Source of the DNA: Burkholderia cenocepacia
Lineage (GTDB): Bacteria > Pseudomonadota > Gammaproteobacteria > Burkholderiales > Burkholderiaceae
Reading direction: 5' to 3'
Assembly: GCF_900446215.1 (NCBI RefSeq)
Contig: NZ_UAQZ01000012.1
Span: 930,001-994,000 of the forward strand
DNA: 64,000 nucleotides
The translations under genes were made by a program, and so were the position numbers. Each line of letters begins with the position of its first letter. The stretch's first letter is position 1. Below, piece after piece: positions 25,915 through 34,171 of this stretch. The notes beneath the pieces were generated by a model. The model was not told the DNA's origin. It made no database searches and saw only the letters and a list, made by a program, of their open reading frames with translations.

Positions 25915-26791
25915 CGTGCGAATGCCCGGGATGAGCATGTCCGTGGTGGTGGTGGCCGTGGCCGCCGCCGTGCGAATGGCCGTCGTCGTCCTCGTGTTCG
26001 TGATCGTGCTTCTCGATCTCGACGTCGCCCGACATCACGAAGATCTTGCCGTTCACGCGCATCACGTCGATCGGCGATCCGTAGAGCCGCGACAGCACGG
26101 GTTTCGTGATCACCTCGTCGACGGTGCCGAGCGCCGCCACGCCGTTGCCGAGATACAGCACGCGGTCGAGCGCGTTCAGCAGCGGATTCAATTCGTGCGC
26201 GGAGAACAGCACGGTGATGCCGAGTTCGCGCTGCACGTTGCGCACGAGCTCGACGACGCCGCGCTGGTGGTTCGGGTCGAGGCTGATCAGCGGCTCGTCG
26301 AGCAGCAGCAGCTTCGGGTCGCCGAGCAGGCATTGCGCGAGCAGCAGCCGCTGCCGCTCGCCGCCCGACAGTTCGGACAGCGGGCGGCGCGCGAGCGACG
26401 GGCCGCCGACGAGGTCGAGCACGCGATCGACGTCGCGGCGCGTGGCCGCGTTCGTGTGCGGCAGGCCCCAGCGGTGGCCGTCGGCGGCCATCGCGACGAA
26501 GTCGTAGCCGCGCATCCGGCGGTTCGCGAGGCCGCTCCGGATCTGCGGCATGTAGCCGATCGACGGGTTGCCGCGCACGACCGGCACGCCGCCGACCGAC
26601 AGTGTGCCGGCCGACACGGGCACGAGGCCGAGCACCGCGCGCATCAGCGTCGTCTTGCCCGCGCCGTTCGGCCCGAGCACGCCGACGAATTCGCCGGGCT
26701 CGATCGAGAAGCTGACGTCGCGCAGGATCGTGCGGCCGCCCAGTTCGAGCGTGACGCGATCGACGGCGAGGGCGTGGGGAGTGGCGGTCAT
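25907..26791 (-). CDS. znuC: Zinc (metal) ABC transporter ATPase, ZnuC type, with His-rich C-terminal tail
   Basis: This 294-residue protein starts at the ATG at 26791; the open frame further upstream belongs to an out-of-frame reading of znuA. The ABC motifs are complete: Walker A GPNGAGKTT, Q-loop YMPQIRSGL, signature LSGGERQR, Walker B LLLLDEP and the switch His in LFSAHEL. An accessory domain continues after about residue 225 (GSPIDVMRVNGKIFVMSGDVEI). It ends in a run of about 30 residues made almost only of His, Gly, Asp and Glu, including HGHHHHGHAHPGHSHDV. Such a metal-sequestering tail on the cytoplasmic ATPase is noteworthy because the binding protein here lacks the usual His-rich loop. 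Confidence 0.94.
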   Translation of the reverse strand: MTATPHALAVDRVTLELGGRTILRDVSFSIEPGEFVGVLGPNGAGKTTLMRAVLGLVPVSAGTLSVGGVPVVRGNPSIGYMPQIRSGLANRRMRGYDFVAMAADGHRWGLPHTNAATRRDVDRVLDLVGGPSLARRPLSELSGGERQRLLLAQCLLGDPKLLLLDEPLISLDPNHQRGVVELVRNVQRELGITVLFSAHELNPLLNALDRVLYLGNGVAALGTVDEVITKPVLSRLYGSPIDVMRVNGKIFVMSGDVEIEKHDHEHEDDDGHSHGGGHGHHHHGHAHPGHSHDV

Positions 26792-26808
26792 GACGTTACG
26801 GTTGTCGG

Positions 26809-27720
26809 TTACTTGCCGGCTGAGAGCGCGTTGCCGAGCGCGTCGAGCTGGCCGCTCATCCATTGCTGGAAGGTCTTGCCGGCCGGCTGCGTCTCGGTGA
26901 CGCTGACGGTCGGCACGCCGCCGTCGCGCGCGACCTTCAGCATGCGCTTGGTCATCGGCTCCTCGGCCTGGCTGTTGTAGATCAGCACGCGCACCTGCTT
27001 CTTGCGCAGATCGTTCTCGAATGCGGCGACGTCCTGCGCGCTCGCCTCGGTGTCGTTCATCGTCGCGAGCTGGAAGCGCTGGTTGCGCATGTCGAGGCCG
27101 ATCGCGTCCGACATGTAGCCGAACACGGGCTCGGTGGCCGTCACGGGCACCCCCTTGAACTTGGCGCGCAGTGCGGCGACCTGGTCGTCGACGGGTTTCA
27201 GCGATGCGACGAACTTCTGCAGGTTCGCCTCGTATTCGGCCTTGTTCGCCGGGTCGGCGCGGCCGAGTTCGGCCGCGATCGCGCGTGCGGCCGCCGGCAT
27301 CGTCGCCGGGTCGTACCACAGGTGCGGGTTGTCGCCGGCCTTCTTGCCGACGAGATCGGCGACGACGATCGTCGCGCGCTTCGCCTGTTTCGACGCGCCG
27401 AGCAGCTTGCTCATCCACGGATCGTAGTCGGCGCCGTTGTAGATCACGACCTGCGCGTGCTGGAGCGCGCGGGCCGTCTTCGGGCTCGCTTCGAACAGGT
27501 GCGGATCCTGATCCGGATTGCTGAGGATGCTGGTGACCGCGACGTGGCGGCCGCCGATCTGCGACGCGACGTCGCCGTAGAAATTCTCGGCGGCGACGAC
27601 GTTGACGGTCGCGGCCTGCGCGAACGCGGGCGCGGCGAACGACAGCGCGGCGACGGCGGCGGCCAGCCAGCGGACAGGCGACAGGGCGCGCCGCGGCGCG
27701 CGCTTCAGGGCAATTGACAT
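26809..27720 (-). CDS. znuA: Periplasmic metal-binding protein of the zinc ABC transporter (cluster A-I)
   Basis: This 303-residue protein starts at the ATG at 27720, behind GAGGAG. A signal peptide ends near AFAQAA. It belongs to the ZnuA/PsaA family of metal-binding lobes. The expected ligands fall at His74 (DQDPHLFEAS), His133 (GDNPHLWYDP), Glu197 (TATEPVFGY) and Glu276 (VTETQP). In ZnuA proper the third is His and the fourth is Asp, whereas a Glu in third place recalls Mn-binding relatives. The charged His-rich loop of many ZnuA proteins is absent. Operon context (zur, znuC, znuB) still favours zinc. Gaps of 44 bases to zur and 17 bases to znuC indicate cotranscription. Confidence 0.9.
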   Translation of the reverse strand: MSIALKRAPRRALSPVRWLAAAVAALSFAAPAFAQAATVNVVAAENFYGDVASQIGGRHVAVTSILSNPDQDPHLFEASPKTARALQHAQVVIYNGADYDPWMSKLLGASKQAKRATIVVADLVGKKAGDNPHLWYDPATMPAAARAIAAELGRADPANKAEYEANLQKFVASLKPVDDQVAALRAKFKGVPVTATEPVFGYMSDAIGLDMRNQRFQLATMNDTEASAQDVAAFENDLRKKQVRVLIYNSQAEEPMTKRMLKVARDGGVPTVSVTETQPAGKTFQQWMSGQLDALGNALSAGK

Positions 27721-27764
27721 GGAACTCCTCGTTGGAAGGGCGGCGCGTACGCCGCGATTCGGCG

Positions 27765-28226
27765 TCAGCGCTGCGCGGGCTTGCGCTTGCAGTGTCCGCA
27801 CAGGCCGCTCAGCTCGACGACCTGGTGGTGGACTTCGAAACCGTGCGCGGGCTCGCTCGCGGACAACTGTTTCGCGAGGTCGCCGCCGGGAATCTCGACG
27901 GTGTCGCCGCACGAATCGCAGATCAGGAACTGGCCTTCGTGCGGCACGCCGATCTCGCAGCACGCGAAGAATGCGTTCTTCGATTCGATCCGGTGGATGA
28001 AGCCGTGCTCGACGAGGAAATCCAGCGCGCGATAGACGGTCGTCGGCGGCACGCGGCCGCGTTGCGGTTCGAGTTCGGCGAGCAGGTCGTACGCGCCGAT
28101 CGGGCGCTGCGCGGCCAGCACGCGTTCGTAGACCTGGCGGCGCAGCGGTGTCCACGCGAGCCCGTGTTCGGCGGCGAATGCGTCGGCTCGGGACAGCCGG
28201 GCGTCAATGGGCGATGAGGTAGCCAT
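27765..28226 (-). CDS. zur: Fur-family zinc uptake regulator
   Basis: This 153-residue regulator starts at the ATG at 28226 (MATSSPIDARL); a longer open frame upstream would run into the promoter. The winged helix contains LTWTPLR-like AWTPLRRQVYERVL and VPPTTVYRALDFLVEHGFIHR. The structural zinc site is formed by two Cys pairs, CDSC and CGHC near the end, and the His-rich HGFEVHHQ lies between. This pattern, and its position before znuA, separate it from Fur. It should repress the operon, including itself, when zinc is sufficient. A Zur-like site lies 30-50 bases upstream of its start. Confidence 0.92.
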   Translation of the reverse strand: MATSSPIDARLSRADAFAAEHGLAWTPLRRQVYERVLAAQRPIGAYDLLAELEPQRGRVPPTTVYRALDFLVEHGFIHRIESKNAFFACCEIGVPHEGQFLICDSCGDTVEIPGGDLAKQLSASEPAHGFEVHHQVVELSGLCGHCKRKPAQR

Positions 28227-28255
28227 GGCGTGAAGCAGGCGATGAAACACAGTAC

Positions 28256-28277
28256 GGCGATGATATAACGTATCGCC
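28256..28277 (-). promoter_or_regulatory. Candidate Zur operator upstream of zur-znuACB
   Basis: On the minus strand the site reads GATACGTTATATCATCGC (28274-28257), which resembles the GTTATA-centred boxes known for Zur. GGCGAT (28256-28261) and ATCGCC (28272-28277) form perfect outer arms. It lies about 30 bases before the zur start, where a repressor would block transcription of the whole operon. Confidence 0.6.
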
Positions 28278-28439
28278 GCGCCGTGCAGCGCGAATTCCGC
28301 GTTCCGCCGGCGCTCCGTCCCCTTCATGACCGCTCCCACTGCGCCGCACCGTGCGCGCCGCACCTTGCCGCGCGGGCGCGACCGGGCGTCGCCATGCGCC
28401 GCCGTGCCGCAGCGCGTCATAGAAAGCCGTCGCGTCGTC

Positions 28440-28495
28440 TTGACAGCGCGTATCGCGTATCCGATCATTCGATCACTAACAGAGCAATTGATCGG
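28440..28495 (+). promoter_or_regulatory. Promoter and inverted-repeat operator of the rightward polyol operon
   Basis: TTGACA (28440-28445), 17 bases, then GATCAT (28463-28468) form a readable promoter. The -10 lies inside the inverted repeat CCGATCATTCGATC (28461-28474), N7, GAGCAATTGATCGG (28482-28495), with 11 of 14 positions paired. The same layout occurs before the polyol dehydrogenase gene at 44428-44488. A further short palindrome GAGCG-TT-CGCTC follows at 28501-28512. Confidence 0.75.
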
Positions 28496-28554
28496 TTTGC
28501 GAGCGTTCGCTCACCTCGTGACCGTCGTACAGCAGAACGAACCGGAGACAGCCA

Positions 28555-29331
28555 GTGAGACTGGAAGACAAGGTCGCGATCCTGACGGGCGCCGCAAGCG
28601 GCATCGGCGAGGCGGTCGCGCAACGCTATCTGGACGAGGGCGCGCGCTGCGTGCTCGTCGACGTGAAGCCGGCAGGCGGCTCGCTCGCGCGGCTGATCGA
28701 GGCCAACCCGGGCCGCGCGGTGGCCGTCACGGCCGACGTCACGCGCCGCGACGACATCGCGCGGATCGTCGCCACGGCGGTCGAGCGCTTCGGCGGCGTC
28801 GACATCCTGTTCAACAACGCGGCGCTGTTCGACATGCGCCCGCTCCTCGACGAATCGTGGGACGTGTTCGACCGGCTGTTCTCGGTCAACGTGAAAGGGC
28901 TGTTCTTCCTGATGCAGGCGGTCGCGCAGCGGATGGTCGAGCAGGGGCGCGGCGGCAAGATCGTCAACATGTCGTCGCAGGCCGGCCGTCGCGGCGAGGC
29001 ACTCGTTTCGCACTACTGCGCGACCAAGGCCGCGGTGATCAGCTATACGCAGTCGGCCGCGCTCGCGCTCGCGCCGCACCGGATCAACGTGAACGGCATC
29101 GCGCCGGGCGTCGTCGACACGCCGATGTGGGAGCAGGTCGATGCGCTGTTCGCGCGCTACGAGAACCGGCCGCTCGGCGAGAAGAAGCGGCTCGTGGGCG
29201 AAGCCGTGCCGCTCGGCCGCATGGGCGTGCCGGGCGACCTGACGGGCGCCGCGCTGTTCCTCGCGTCGGCCGACGCCGACTACATCACCGCCCAGACGTT
29301 GAACGTCGACGGCGGCAACTGGATGAGCTGA
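28555..29331 (+). CDS. smoS: SDR-family polyol (sorbitol/galactitol) dehydrogenase
   Basis: A 258-residue NAD-dependent short-chain dehydrogenase with a GTG start behind CGGAGACA. The fold marks are complete: cofactor loop TGAASGIGEAVA, NNAALFDM, the catalytic Ser in NMSSQAG, and SHYCATKAAV with the Tyr-x3-Lys pair. Closest in character to Rhodobacter SmoS (polyol dehydrogenase), which oxidises D-sorbitol to D-fructose, galactitol to D-tagatose and L-iditol to L-sorbose. It opens an operon that contains a sugar kinase, a GatZ-like protein and a complete polyol-type ABC transporter, which supports this substrate range. An operator shared with the mannitol/arabinitol arm lies upstream. The exact preferred polyol is inference. 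Confidence 0.9.
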   Translation: MRLEDKVAILTGAASGIGEAVAQRYLDEGARCVLVDVKPAGGSLARLIEANPGRAVAVTADVTRRDDIARIVATAVERFGGVDILFNNAALFDMRPLLDESWDVFDRLFSVNVKGLFFLMQAVAQRMVEQGRGGKIVNMSSQAGRRGEALVSHYCATKAAVISYTQSAALALAPHRINVNGIAPGVVDTPMWEQVDALFARYENRPLGEKKRLVGEAVPLGRMGVPGDLTGAALFLASADADYITAQTLNVDGGNWMS

Positions 29332-29409
29332 CGTGGCGCCGCTCGCACGCGCCGCCCGCCGGCCGGCCCGCGACGCCGCGGCCGCCGTCGCACGAGGAGG
29401 GCTCGCCTG

Positions 29410-30366
29410 ATGGCCGAGATCGTCGTCGCCGGCGAACTGCTGGCGGAATTCGTCGCCGCCGAGCGCGGCCAGGGTTTCGATACGCCGGGCCTGTTCGCCG
29501 GACCGTTCCCGAGCGGCGCGCCGGCGATCTTCGCCGACCAGGCCGCCCGGCTCGGCGCGCGCGTCGCGTATGCGGGCTGTGTCGGCCGCGATGCGTTCGG
29601 CGACGCGATCGTCGCGCGGCTCGCCCGCGACGGCGTCGACGTCGCGCGCATCCGCCGCGTCGCCCGCCCGACCGGCACCGCGTTCGTCGCGTATCGCGAC
29701 GACGGCTCGCGCAGTTTCGTCTTCACGCTTTCCACCAGCGCGGCCGCGTGCGTCGATGCGTCCGACGTCGACACCGCGATGTTCGACGGCTGCCGCTACT
29801 TCCACGTGATGGGCTCGTCGCTGACGAGCGAATCGGCGATCGCCGCGGTGCAGCGCGGCGTGATCGAGGCTGCGCGCGCCGGCGCCAAGGTGTCGTTCGA
29901 TCCGAACGTGCGGCCCGAAATGCTGAGTTTCCGCCCGATGCGCGCGGCCCTCGACGAGATGCTCGCCGCGTGCCACCTGTTCCTGCCGAGCGAAGCCGAC
30001 CTGCCGTTCTTCTGCGGGCCGCAGCCGGCCGAGCGCGCGATCGCCGGCCTGCTCGCGACCCATCCGCTGCTCGAGCGGGTCGTGCTCAAACGCGGCGCGC
30101 AAGGCAGCGTCGCGTTCGAGCGCGCGTACCGGGCCGACGCGCCGGCGTTTGCGGTCGACGAAGTCGATCCGACCGGCGCCGGCGACTGCTTCGGCGGCAC
30201 GCTGGTCGCGAGCCTCGTCGCGGGCTTGGCCGTCGACGTCGCGTTGCGTCGCGCGAACGCGGCCGGCGCGATCGCGGTCACGCGGCGCGGCCCGATGGAA
30301 GGCAACAGCAGCGCGGCCGAGATCGACCGCTTCCTGACCGAACGGGGGATCGCATGTCCGGCCTGA
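29410..30366 (+). CDS. PfkB-family sugar kinase (candidate tagatose or fructose kinase)
   Basis: A 318-residue ribokinase-fold kinase, with the ATG behind GAGGAGGGC. It shows the N-terminal GELLAEF start, the Gly-rich GPFPSGAPAIFADQAARLGARV, VSFDPNVRPEM, and the anion-hole/catalytic motif VDPTGAGDCFGGT with the base Asp near residue 257. It should add phosphate from ATP to the ketose made by the dehydrogenase upstream. Tagatose kinase would feed the GatZ-like protein encoded next; fructokinase would serve sorbitol and mannitol use. Its end overlaps the start of the next gene by 13 bases, so the two products are made together. Confidence 0.85.
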   Translation: MAEIVVAGELLAEFVAAERGQGFDTPGLFAGPFPSGAPAIFADQAARLGARVAYAGCVGRDAFGDAIVARLARDGVDVARIRRVARPTGTAFVAYRDDGSRSFVFTLSTSAAACVDASDVDTAMFDGCRYFHVMGSSLTSESAIAAVQRGVIEAARAGAKVSFDPNVRPEMLSFRPMRAALDEMLAACHLFLPSEADLPFFCGPQPAERAIAGLLATHPLLERVVLKRGAQGSVAFERAYRADAPAFAVDEVDPTGAGDCFGGTLVASLVAGLAVDVALRRANAAGAIAVTRRGPMEGNSSAAEIDRFLTERGIACPA

Positions 30367-31706
30367 CGACCGTTGCCGAACGCACGCGCACCGCGCACGC
30401 GGACACCGTGCTGCGGATGATCTTCGACGCGAACCGCGCGGACGCGCAGCGCGGCATCTATTCGGTCTGCAGCGCGCACCGGCTGGTGCTGGAGGCCGCG
30501 TGCGAAGCGGCGCGCGCGGACGGCTCGCCGCTGTTGATCGAGGCGACCTGCAATCAGGTGAACCATCTCGGCGGCTATACGGGCATGACGCCGGCCGATT
30601 TTCGTCGCGACGTCGATGCGATCGCCGCGCGCTGCGGGCTCGCGCCGTCGGCGCTCGTGCTCGGCGGCGACCATCTCGGCCCGAATCCGTGGCGGCACCG
30701 TCGCGCGGCCGACGCGATGCGTGAAGCGGCCGCGATGGTCGCGGCCTACGTCGAAGCCGGCTTCGAAAAGATCCACCTCGATGCGAGCATGGCGTGCGCC
30801 GACGATCCGGCACGGCTTGACGATCGCACGATCGCCGCGCGCGCGGCCGAGCTGTGCCGTGTCGCGGAAGACGCGGCCACGCGCGTCGGGATCGCGCCGG
30901 TCTACGTGATCGGCACCGAGGTGCCGACGCCGGGCGGCGAGGTGAGCGGCGACGCAAGTAACGACGCGATCGCACGGATCGCGGTCACGCGCAGCGACAG
31001 CATCGCGGCGACGCTCGATGCGCACCGCCGCGCGTTCTCCGCGGCCGGGCTCGACGATGCGTGGACGCGCGTCGTCGCGGTCGTCGCGCAGCCGGGCGTC
31101 GACTTCGACGATCGCCACGTGCTCGATTACGACAGTGCCAAGGCAGCGTCACTGGGCGCGAGTATCCTGCAGACACCGCGCCTCGTGTTCGAAGCGCATT
31201 CGACCGACTACCAGACCGAGGCGGCGCTCGCCGCGCTGGTGCGCGACCACTTCGCGGTGTTGAAGGTCGGCCCCGCGCTGACGTTCGCGCTGCGCGAGGC
31301 GCTGTTCGCGCTGACGTTCATCGAGGACGCGCTGATCGACGACGTCGCGCAGCGCTCGCGATTGCGCGACGTCGTCGATGCGGCGATGCGCGCGCAGCCC
31401 GAACACTGGGCGCCGTACTACCGCGGCGACGAGACCGCGCAGCGGCTCGCGCGCCAGTTCAGCTACAGCGACCGCATCCGCTATTACTGGCTGCAGCCGG
31501 CCGTCGCGGCCGCGGTCGAGCAGCTGTTCGACAACCTCGCGCGACAGCCGGTGCCGGAGACGCTCGTCGCGCAGTGGCTGCCGGATGTCTACGCGGCATG
31601 CCGCGCGGGCGGCCTCGCGAAGGCGCCGCGCGCTTGGGTGCGCCACCGGATACGCGACGTGATCGCGCACTATGCGCGCGCGTGCGGCATGCAGCGGCCG
31701 GCATGA
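30354..31706 (+). CDS. GatZ/KbaZ-family protein without GatY partner (candidate tagatose-6-phosphate 4-epimerase)
   Basis: The protein has 450 residues from the ATG at 30354, which overlaps the kinase gene; E. coli GatZ and KbaZ are slightly shorter, at about 420. Family features are GIYSVCSAHRLVLEAAC, LLIEATCNQVNHLGGYTG, LGGDHLGPNPW, IHLDASMACADDP, VIGTEVPTPGG and LKVGPALTFALREALF. GatZ was described as the non-catalytic partner of tagatose-bisphosphate aldolase GatY, yet no GatY/KbaY gene lies in this window. From memory, a GatZ relative in an Agrobacterium polyol cluster converts D-tagatose 6-phosphate to D-fructose 6-phosphate. The dehydrogenase-kinase-GatZ order here fits that route. Confidence 0.88.
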   Translation: MSGLTTVAERTRTAHADTVLRMIFDANRADAQRGIYSVCSAHRLVLEAACEAARADGSPLLIEATCNQVNHLGGYTGMTPADFRRDVDAIAARCGLAPSALVLGGDHLGPNPWRHRRAADAMREAAAMVAAYVEAGFEKIHLDASMACADDPARLDDRTIAARAAELCRVAEDAATRVGIAPVYVIGTEVPTPGGEVSGDASNDAIARIAVTRSDSIAATLDAHRRAFSAAGLDDAWTRVVAVVAQPGVDFDDRHVLDYDSAKAASLGASILQTPRLVFEAHSTDYQTEAALAALVRDHFAVLKVGPALTFALREALFALTFIEDALIDDVAQRSRLRDVVDAAMRAQPEHWAPYYRGDETAQRLARQFSYSDRIRYYWLQPAVAAAVEQLFDNLARQPVPETLVAQWLPDVYAACRAGGLAKAPRAWVRHRIRDVIAHYARACGMQRPA

Positions 31707-31778
31707 CGGGCCGCGAAGGAAACGACGCAACACCGACGCAAGACCGACGACATTTCGAACAATCACAGGAGACATGCC

Positions 31779-33104
31779 ATGCAACGAAAGATGCTCGACG
31801 CCGCCGCCCGCTGTTTCGCCGGAGCCGCGCTCGCGACGGCGGCCTGCGCGGCGTCCGCCGGCACGCTGACGATCGCGACGCTGAACAACCCCGACATGAT
31901 CGAGCTGAAGAAGCTGTCGCCGGCGTTCGAGAAGGCGAACCCCGACATCAAGCTGAACTGGGTGATCCTCGAGGAGAACGTGCTGCGCCAGCGCGCGACG
32001 ACCGACATCACGACCGGCAGCGGCCAGTTCGACGTGATGGCGATCGGCACCTATGAAACGCCGCAGTGGGGCAAGCGCGGCTGGCTCGCGCCGATCACGG
32101 GCCTGCCGGCCGATTACGACCTGAACGACATCGTGAAGACCGCACGCGACAGCCTGTCGTACAACGGCCAGCTCTACGCGCTGCCGTTCTACGTCGAAAG
32201 CTCGATGACGTTCTACCGCAAGGACCTGTTCGCGGCGAAGGGGCTGAAGATGCCTGACCAGCCGACCTACGACCAGATCGCCGAATTCGCGGACAAGCTC
32301 ACCGACAAGTCGAAGGGCACCTACGGGATCTGCCTGCGCGGCAAGGCCGGCTGGGGCGAGAACATGGCGTACGTGTCGACGGTCGTGAACACGTTCGGCG
32401 GGCGCTGGTTCGACGAGAACTGGAACGCACAGCTCACGTCGCCCGAATGGAAGAAGGCGATCAATTTCTACGTGAACCTGCTGAAGAAGAACGGCCCGCC
32501 CGGAGCGAGCTCGAACGGTTTCAACGAGAACCTGACGCTGACCGCGTCCGGCAAGTGCGCGATGTGGATCGACGCGACGGTCGCGGCCGGGATGCTCTAC
32601 AACAAGCAGCAGTCGCAGGTGGCCGACAAGATCGGCTTCGCGGCCGCGCCGGTCGCCGCGACGCCGAAGGGCTCGCACTGGCTGTGGGCATGGGCGCTCG
32701 CCGTGCCGAAAACGTCGAAGCAGCAGGACGCCGCGCGCAAGTTCATCGCGTGGGCGACGTCGAAGCAGTACATCGAGATGGTCGGCAAGGACGAAGGCTG
32801 GGCGTCGGTGCCGCCGGGCACGCGCACGTCGACGTATCAGCGCGCCGAGTACAAGGCCGCCGCGCCGTTCTCCGACTTCGTGCTGAAGGCGATCGAGACG
32901 GCCGACCCGAACGATCCGTCGCTGAAGAAGGTGCCGTACACGGGCGTGCAGTACGTCGGGATTCCTGAATTCCAGTCGTTCGGCACGGTGGTCGGCCAGT
33001 CGATCGCGGGCGCGGTCGCGGGCCAGATGTCGGTCGACCAGGCGCTCGCCGCGGGCCAGGCCGCGGCCGACCGCGCGGTGCGGCAGGCCGGCTACAAGAA
33101 GTAA
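31779..33104 (+). CDS. smoE: Polyol ABC transporter substrate-binding protein
   Basis: This 441-residue family-1 extracellular solute-binding protein has a signal peptide (AALATAACAASAGTL, cleavage near ASA) and an ATG behind ACAGGAGAC. The mature part has the two-lobe look of sugar/polyol binders: DVMAIGTYETPQWGKRGWL, ALPFYVESSMTFYRKDLF, AMWIDATVAAGML and the C-terminal KFIAWATSKQYIEM. It is closest to SmoE/MtlE, the sorbitol/mannitol-binding proteins. It should bind polyols in the periplasm and pass them to the two permeases encoded next. The gap of about 110 bases before the first permease may hold an mRNA structure that allows higher expression of the binding protein; I see no clear hairpin to prove it. 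Confidence 0.93.
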   Translation: MQRKMLDAAARCFAGAALATAACAASAGTLTIATLNNPDMIELKKLSPAFEKANPDIKLNWVILEENVLRQRATTDITTGSGQFDVMAIGTYETPQWGKRGWLAPITGLPADYDLNDIVKTARDSLSYNGQLYALPFYVESSMTFYRKDLFAAKGLKMPDQPTYDQIAEFADKLTDKSKGTYGICLRGKAGWGENMAYVSTVVNTFGGRWFDENWNAQLTSPEWKKAINFYVNLLKKNGPPGASSNGFNENLTLTASGKCAMWIDATVAAGMLYNKQQSQVADKIGFAAAPVAATPKGSHWLWAWALAVPKTSKQQDAARKFIAWATSKQYIEMVGKDEGWASVPPGTRTSTYQRAEYKAAAPFSDFVLKAIETADPNDPSLKKVPYTGVQYVGIPEFQSFGTVVGQSIAGAVAGQMSVDQALAAGQAAADRAVRQAGYKK

Positions 33105-33217
33105 CGCGCAAGCCGTCGCGCGGCCCGCGTCGTGCGCCGTGGCACACGGCGCGGGCCGGCGAGGCGGACAGGCGGGCGGCCGTTCGCGCCCGCGCATCAA
33201 CCGGAGGGACTCCGATC

Positions 33218-34171
33218 ATGCGTCACCTGCGTCTTCCCCTGAGTCACGCTCACGCGCCGTCGGTCGGCGACGCGTCGTCGCCGCCCGGCGCGCCGCGCCG
33301 CGCGCGCGGCGGCGCGAGCTGGCTCGTGTCGCCGTCCGTCGCGGTGCTGCTGCTGTGGATGTCGATTCCGCTCGCGATGACGATCTGGTATTCGTTCTCG
33401 CGCTACAACCTGCTGAACCCGGACGTGAAGGGCTTCGCCGGGTTCGACAATTACCGCTTCCTCGCGACCGATCCGTCGTTCCTGCCGGCGATCTGGCACA
33501 CGCTCGTGCTGATCGGCGCGGTGCTCGCGATCACCGTGGTCGGCGGCGTGCTGATGGCCGTGCTGTTCGACCGCAAGTTCTACGGGCAGGGCGTCGCGCG
33601 CCTGCTCGCGATCGCGCCGTTCTTCGTGATGCCGACCGTCTCCGCGCTGATCTGGAAGAACATGATCCTGCATCCGGTGTACGGGCTCGTCGCGAACGCG
33701 ATGCGCGCGCTCGGGATGACGCCGATCGACTGGTTCGCCGATTACCCGTTGACCGCGGTGATCATCATCGTCGCGTGGCAATGGCTGCCGTTCGCGTTCC
33801 TGATCCTGTTCACTGCGATCCAGTCGCTCGACCAGGAGCAGAAGGAAGCCGCGCGCATCGACGGCGCCGGCCCGATCGCGATGTTCTTCTACATCACGCT
33901 GCCGCACCTGAAGCGCGCGATCGCCGTGGTCGTGATGATGGAGACGATCTTCCTGCTGTCGATCTTCGCGGAAATCTACACGACGACCGGCGGCGGCCCC
34001 GGCGACGCGACGACCAACCTGTCGTACCTGATCTACGCGCTCGGCCTGCAGCAGTTCGACGTCGGCCTCGCATCCGCGGGCGGCATCATCGCCGTCGTGG
34101 TCGCGAACGTCGTGTCGTTCTTCCTCGTGCGGATGCTCGCGCGCAACCTGAAAGGGGAATACGAGAAATGA
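33218..34171 (+). CDS. smoF: Polyol ABC transporter permease, MalF-like
   Basis: A 317-residue membrane protein with six predicted helices. The start ATG follows CGGAGGGAC. The cytoplasmic EAA loop, which docks on the ATPase, reads KEAARIDGAGPIAMFFYITLP. The N-terminus has a Pro/Arg-rich cytoplasmic extension (about 30 residues) before the first helix VAVLLLWMSIPLAMTIW. It forms half the channel with the next gene product, and the two genes overlap by ATGA, so equal synthesis is expected. Confidence 0.93.
   Translation: MRHLRLPLSHAHAPSVGDASSPPGAPRRARGGASWLVSPSVAVLLLWMSIPLAMTIWYSFSRYNLLNPDVKGFAGFDNYRFLATDPSFLPAIWHTLVLIGAVLAITVVGGVLMAVLFDRKFYGQGVARLLAIAPFFVMPTVSALIWKNMILHPVYGLVANAMRALGMTPIDWFADYPLTAVIIIVAWQWLPFAFLILFTAIQSLDQEQKEAARIDGAGPIAMFFYITLPHLKRAIAVVVMMETIFLLSIFAEIYTTTGGGPGDATTNLSYLIYALGLQQFDVGLASAGGIIAVVVANVVSFFLVRMLARNLKGEYEK

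Noticed and set aside
28326..30353. Continuous open frame upstream of and joined to the GatZ-like gene, which would make a fusion of about 1100 residues.
   Set aside because: The upstream part is an out-of-frame reading of the SDR and PfkB genes. The GatZ core starts at its own ATG at 30354.
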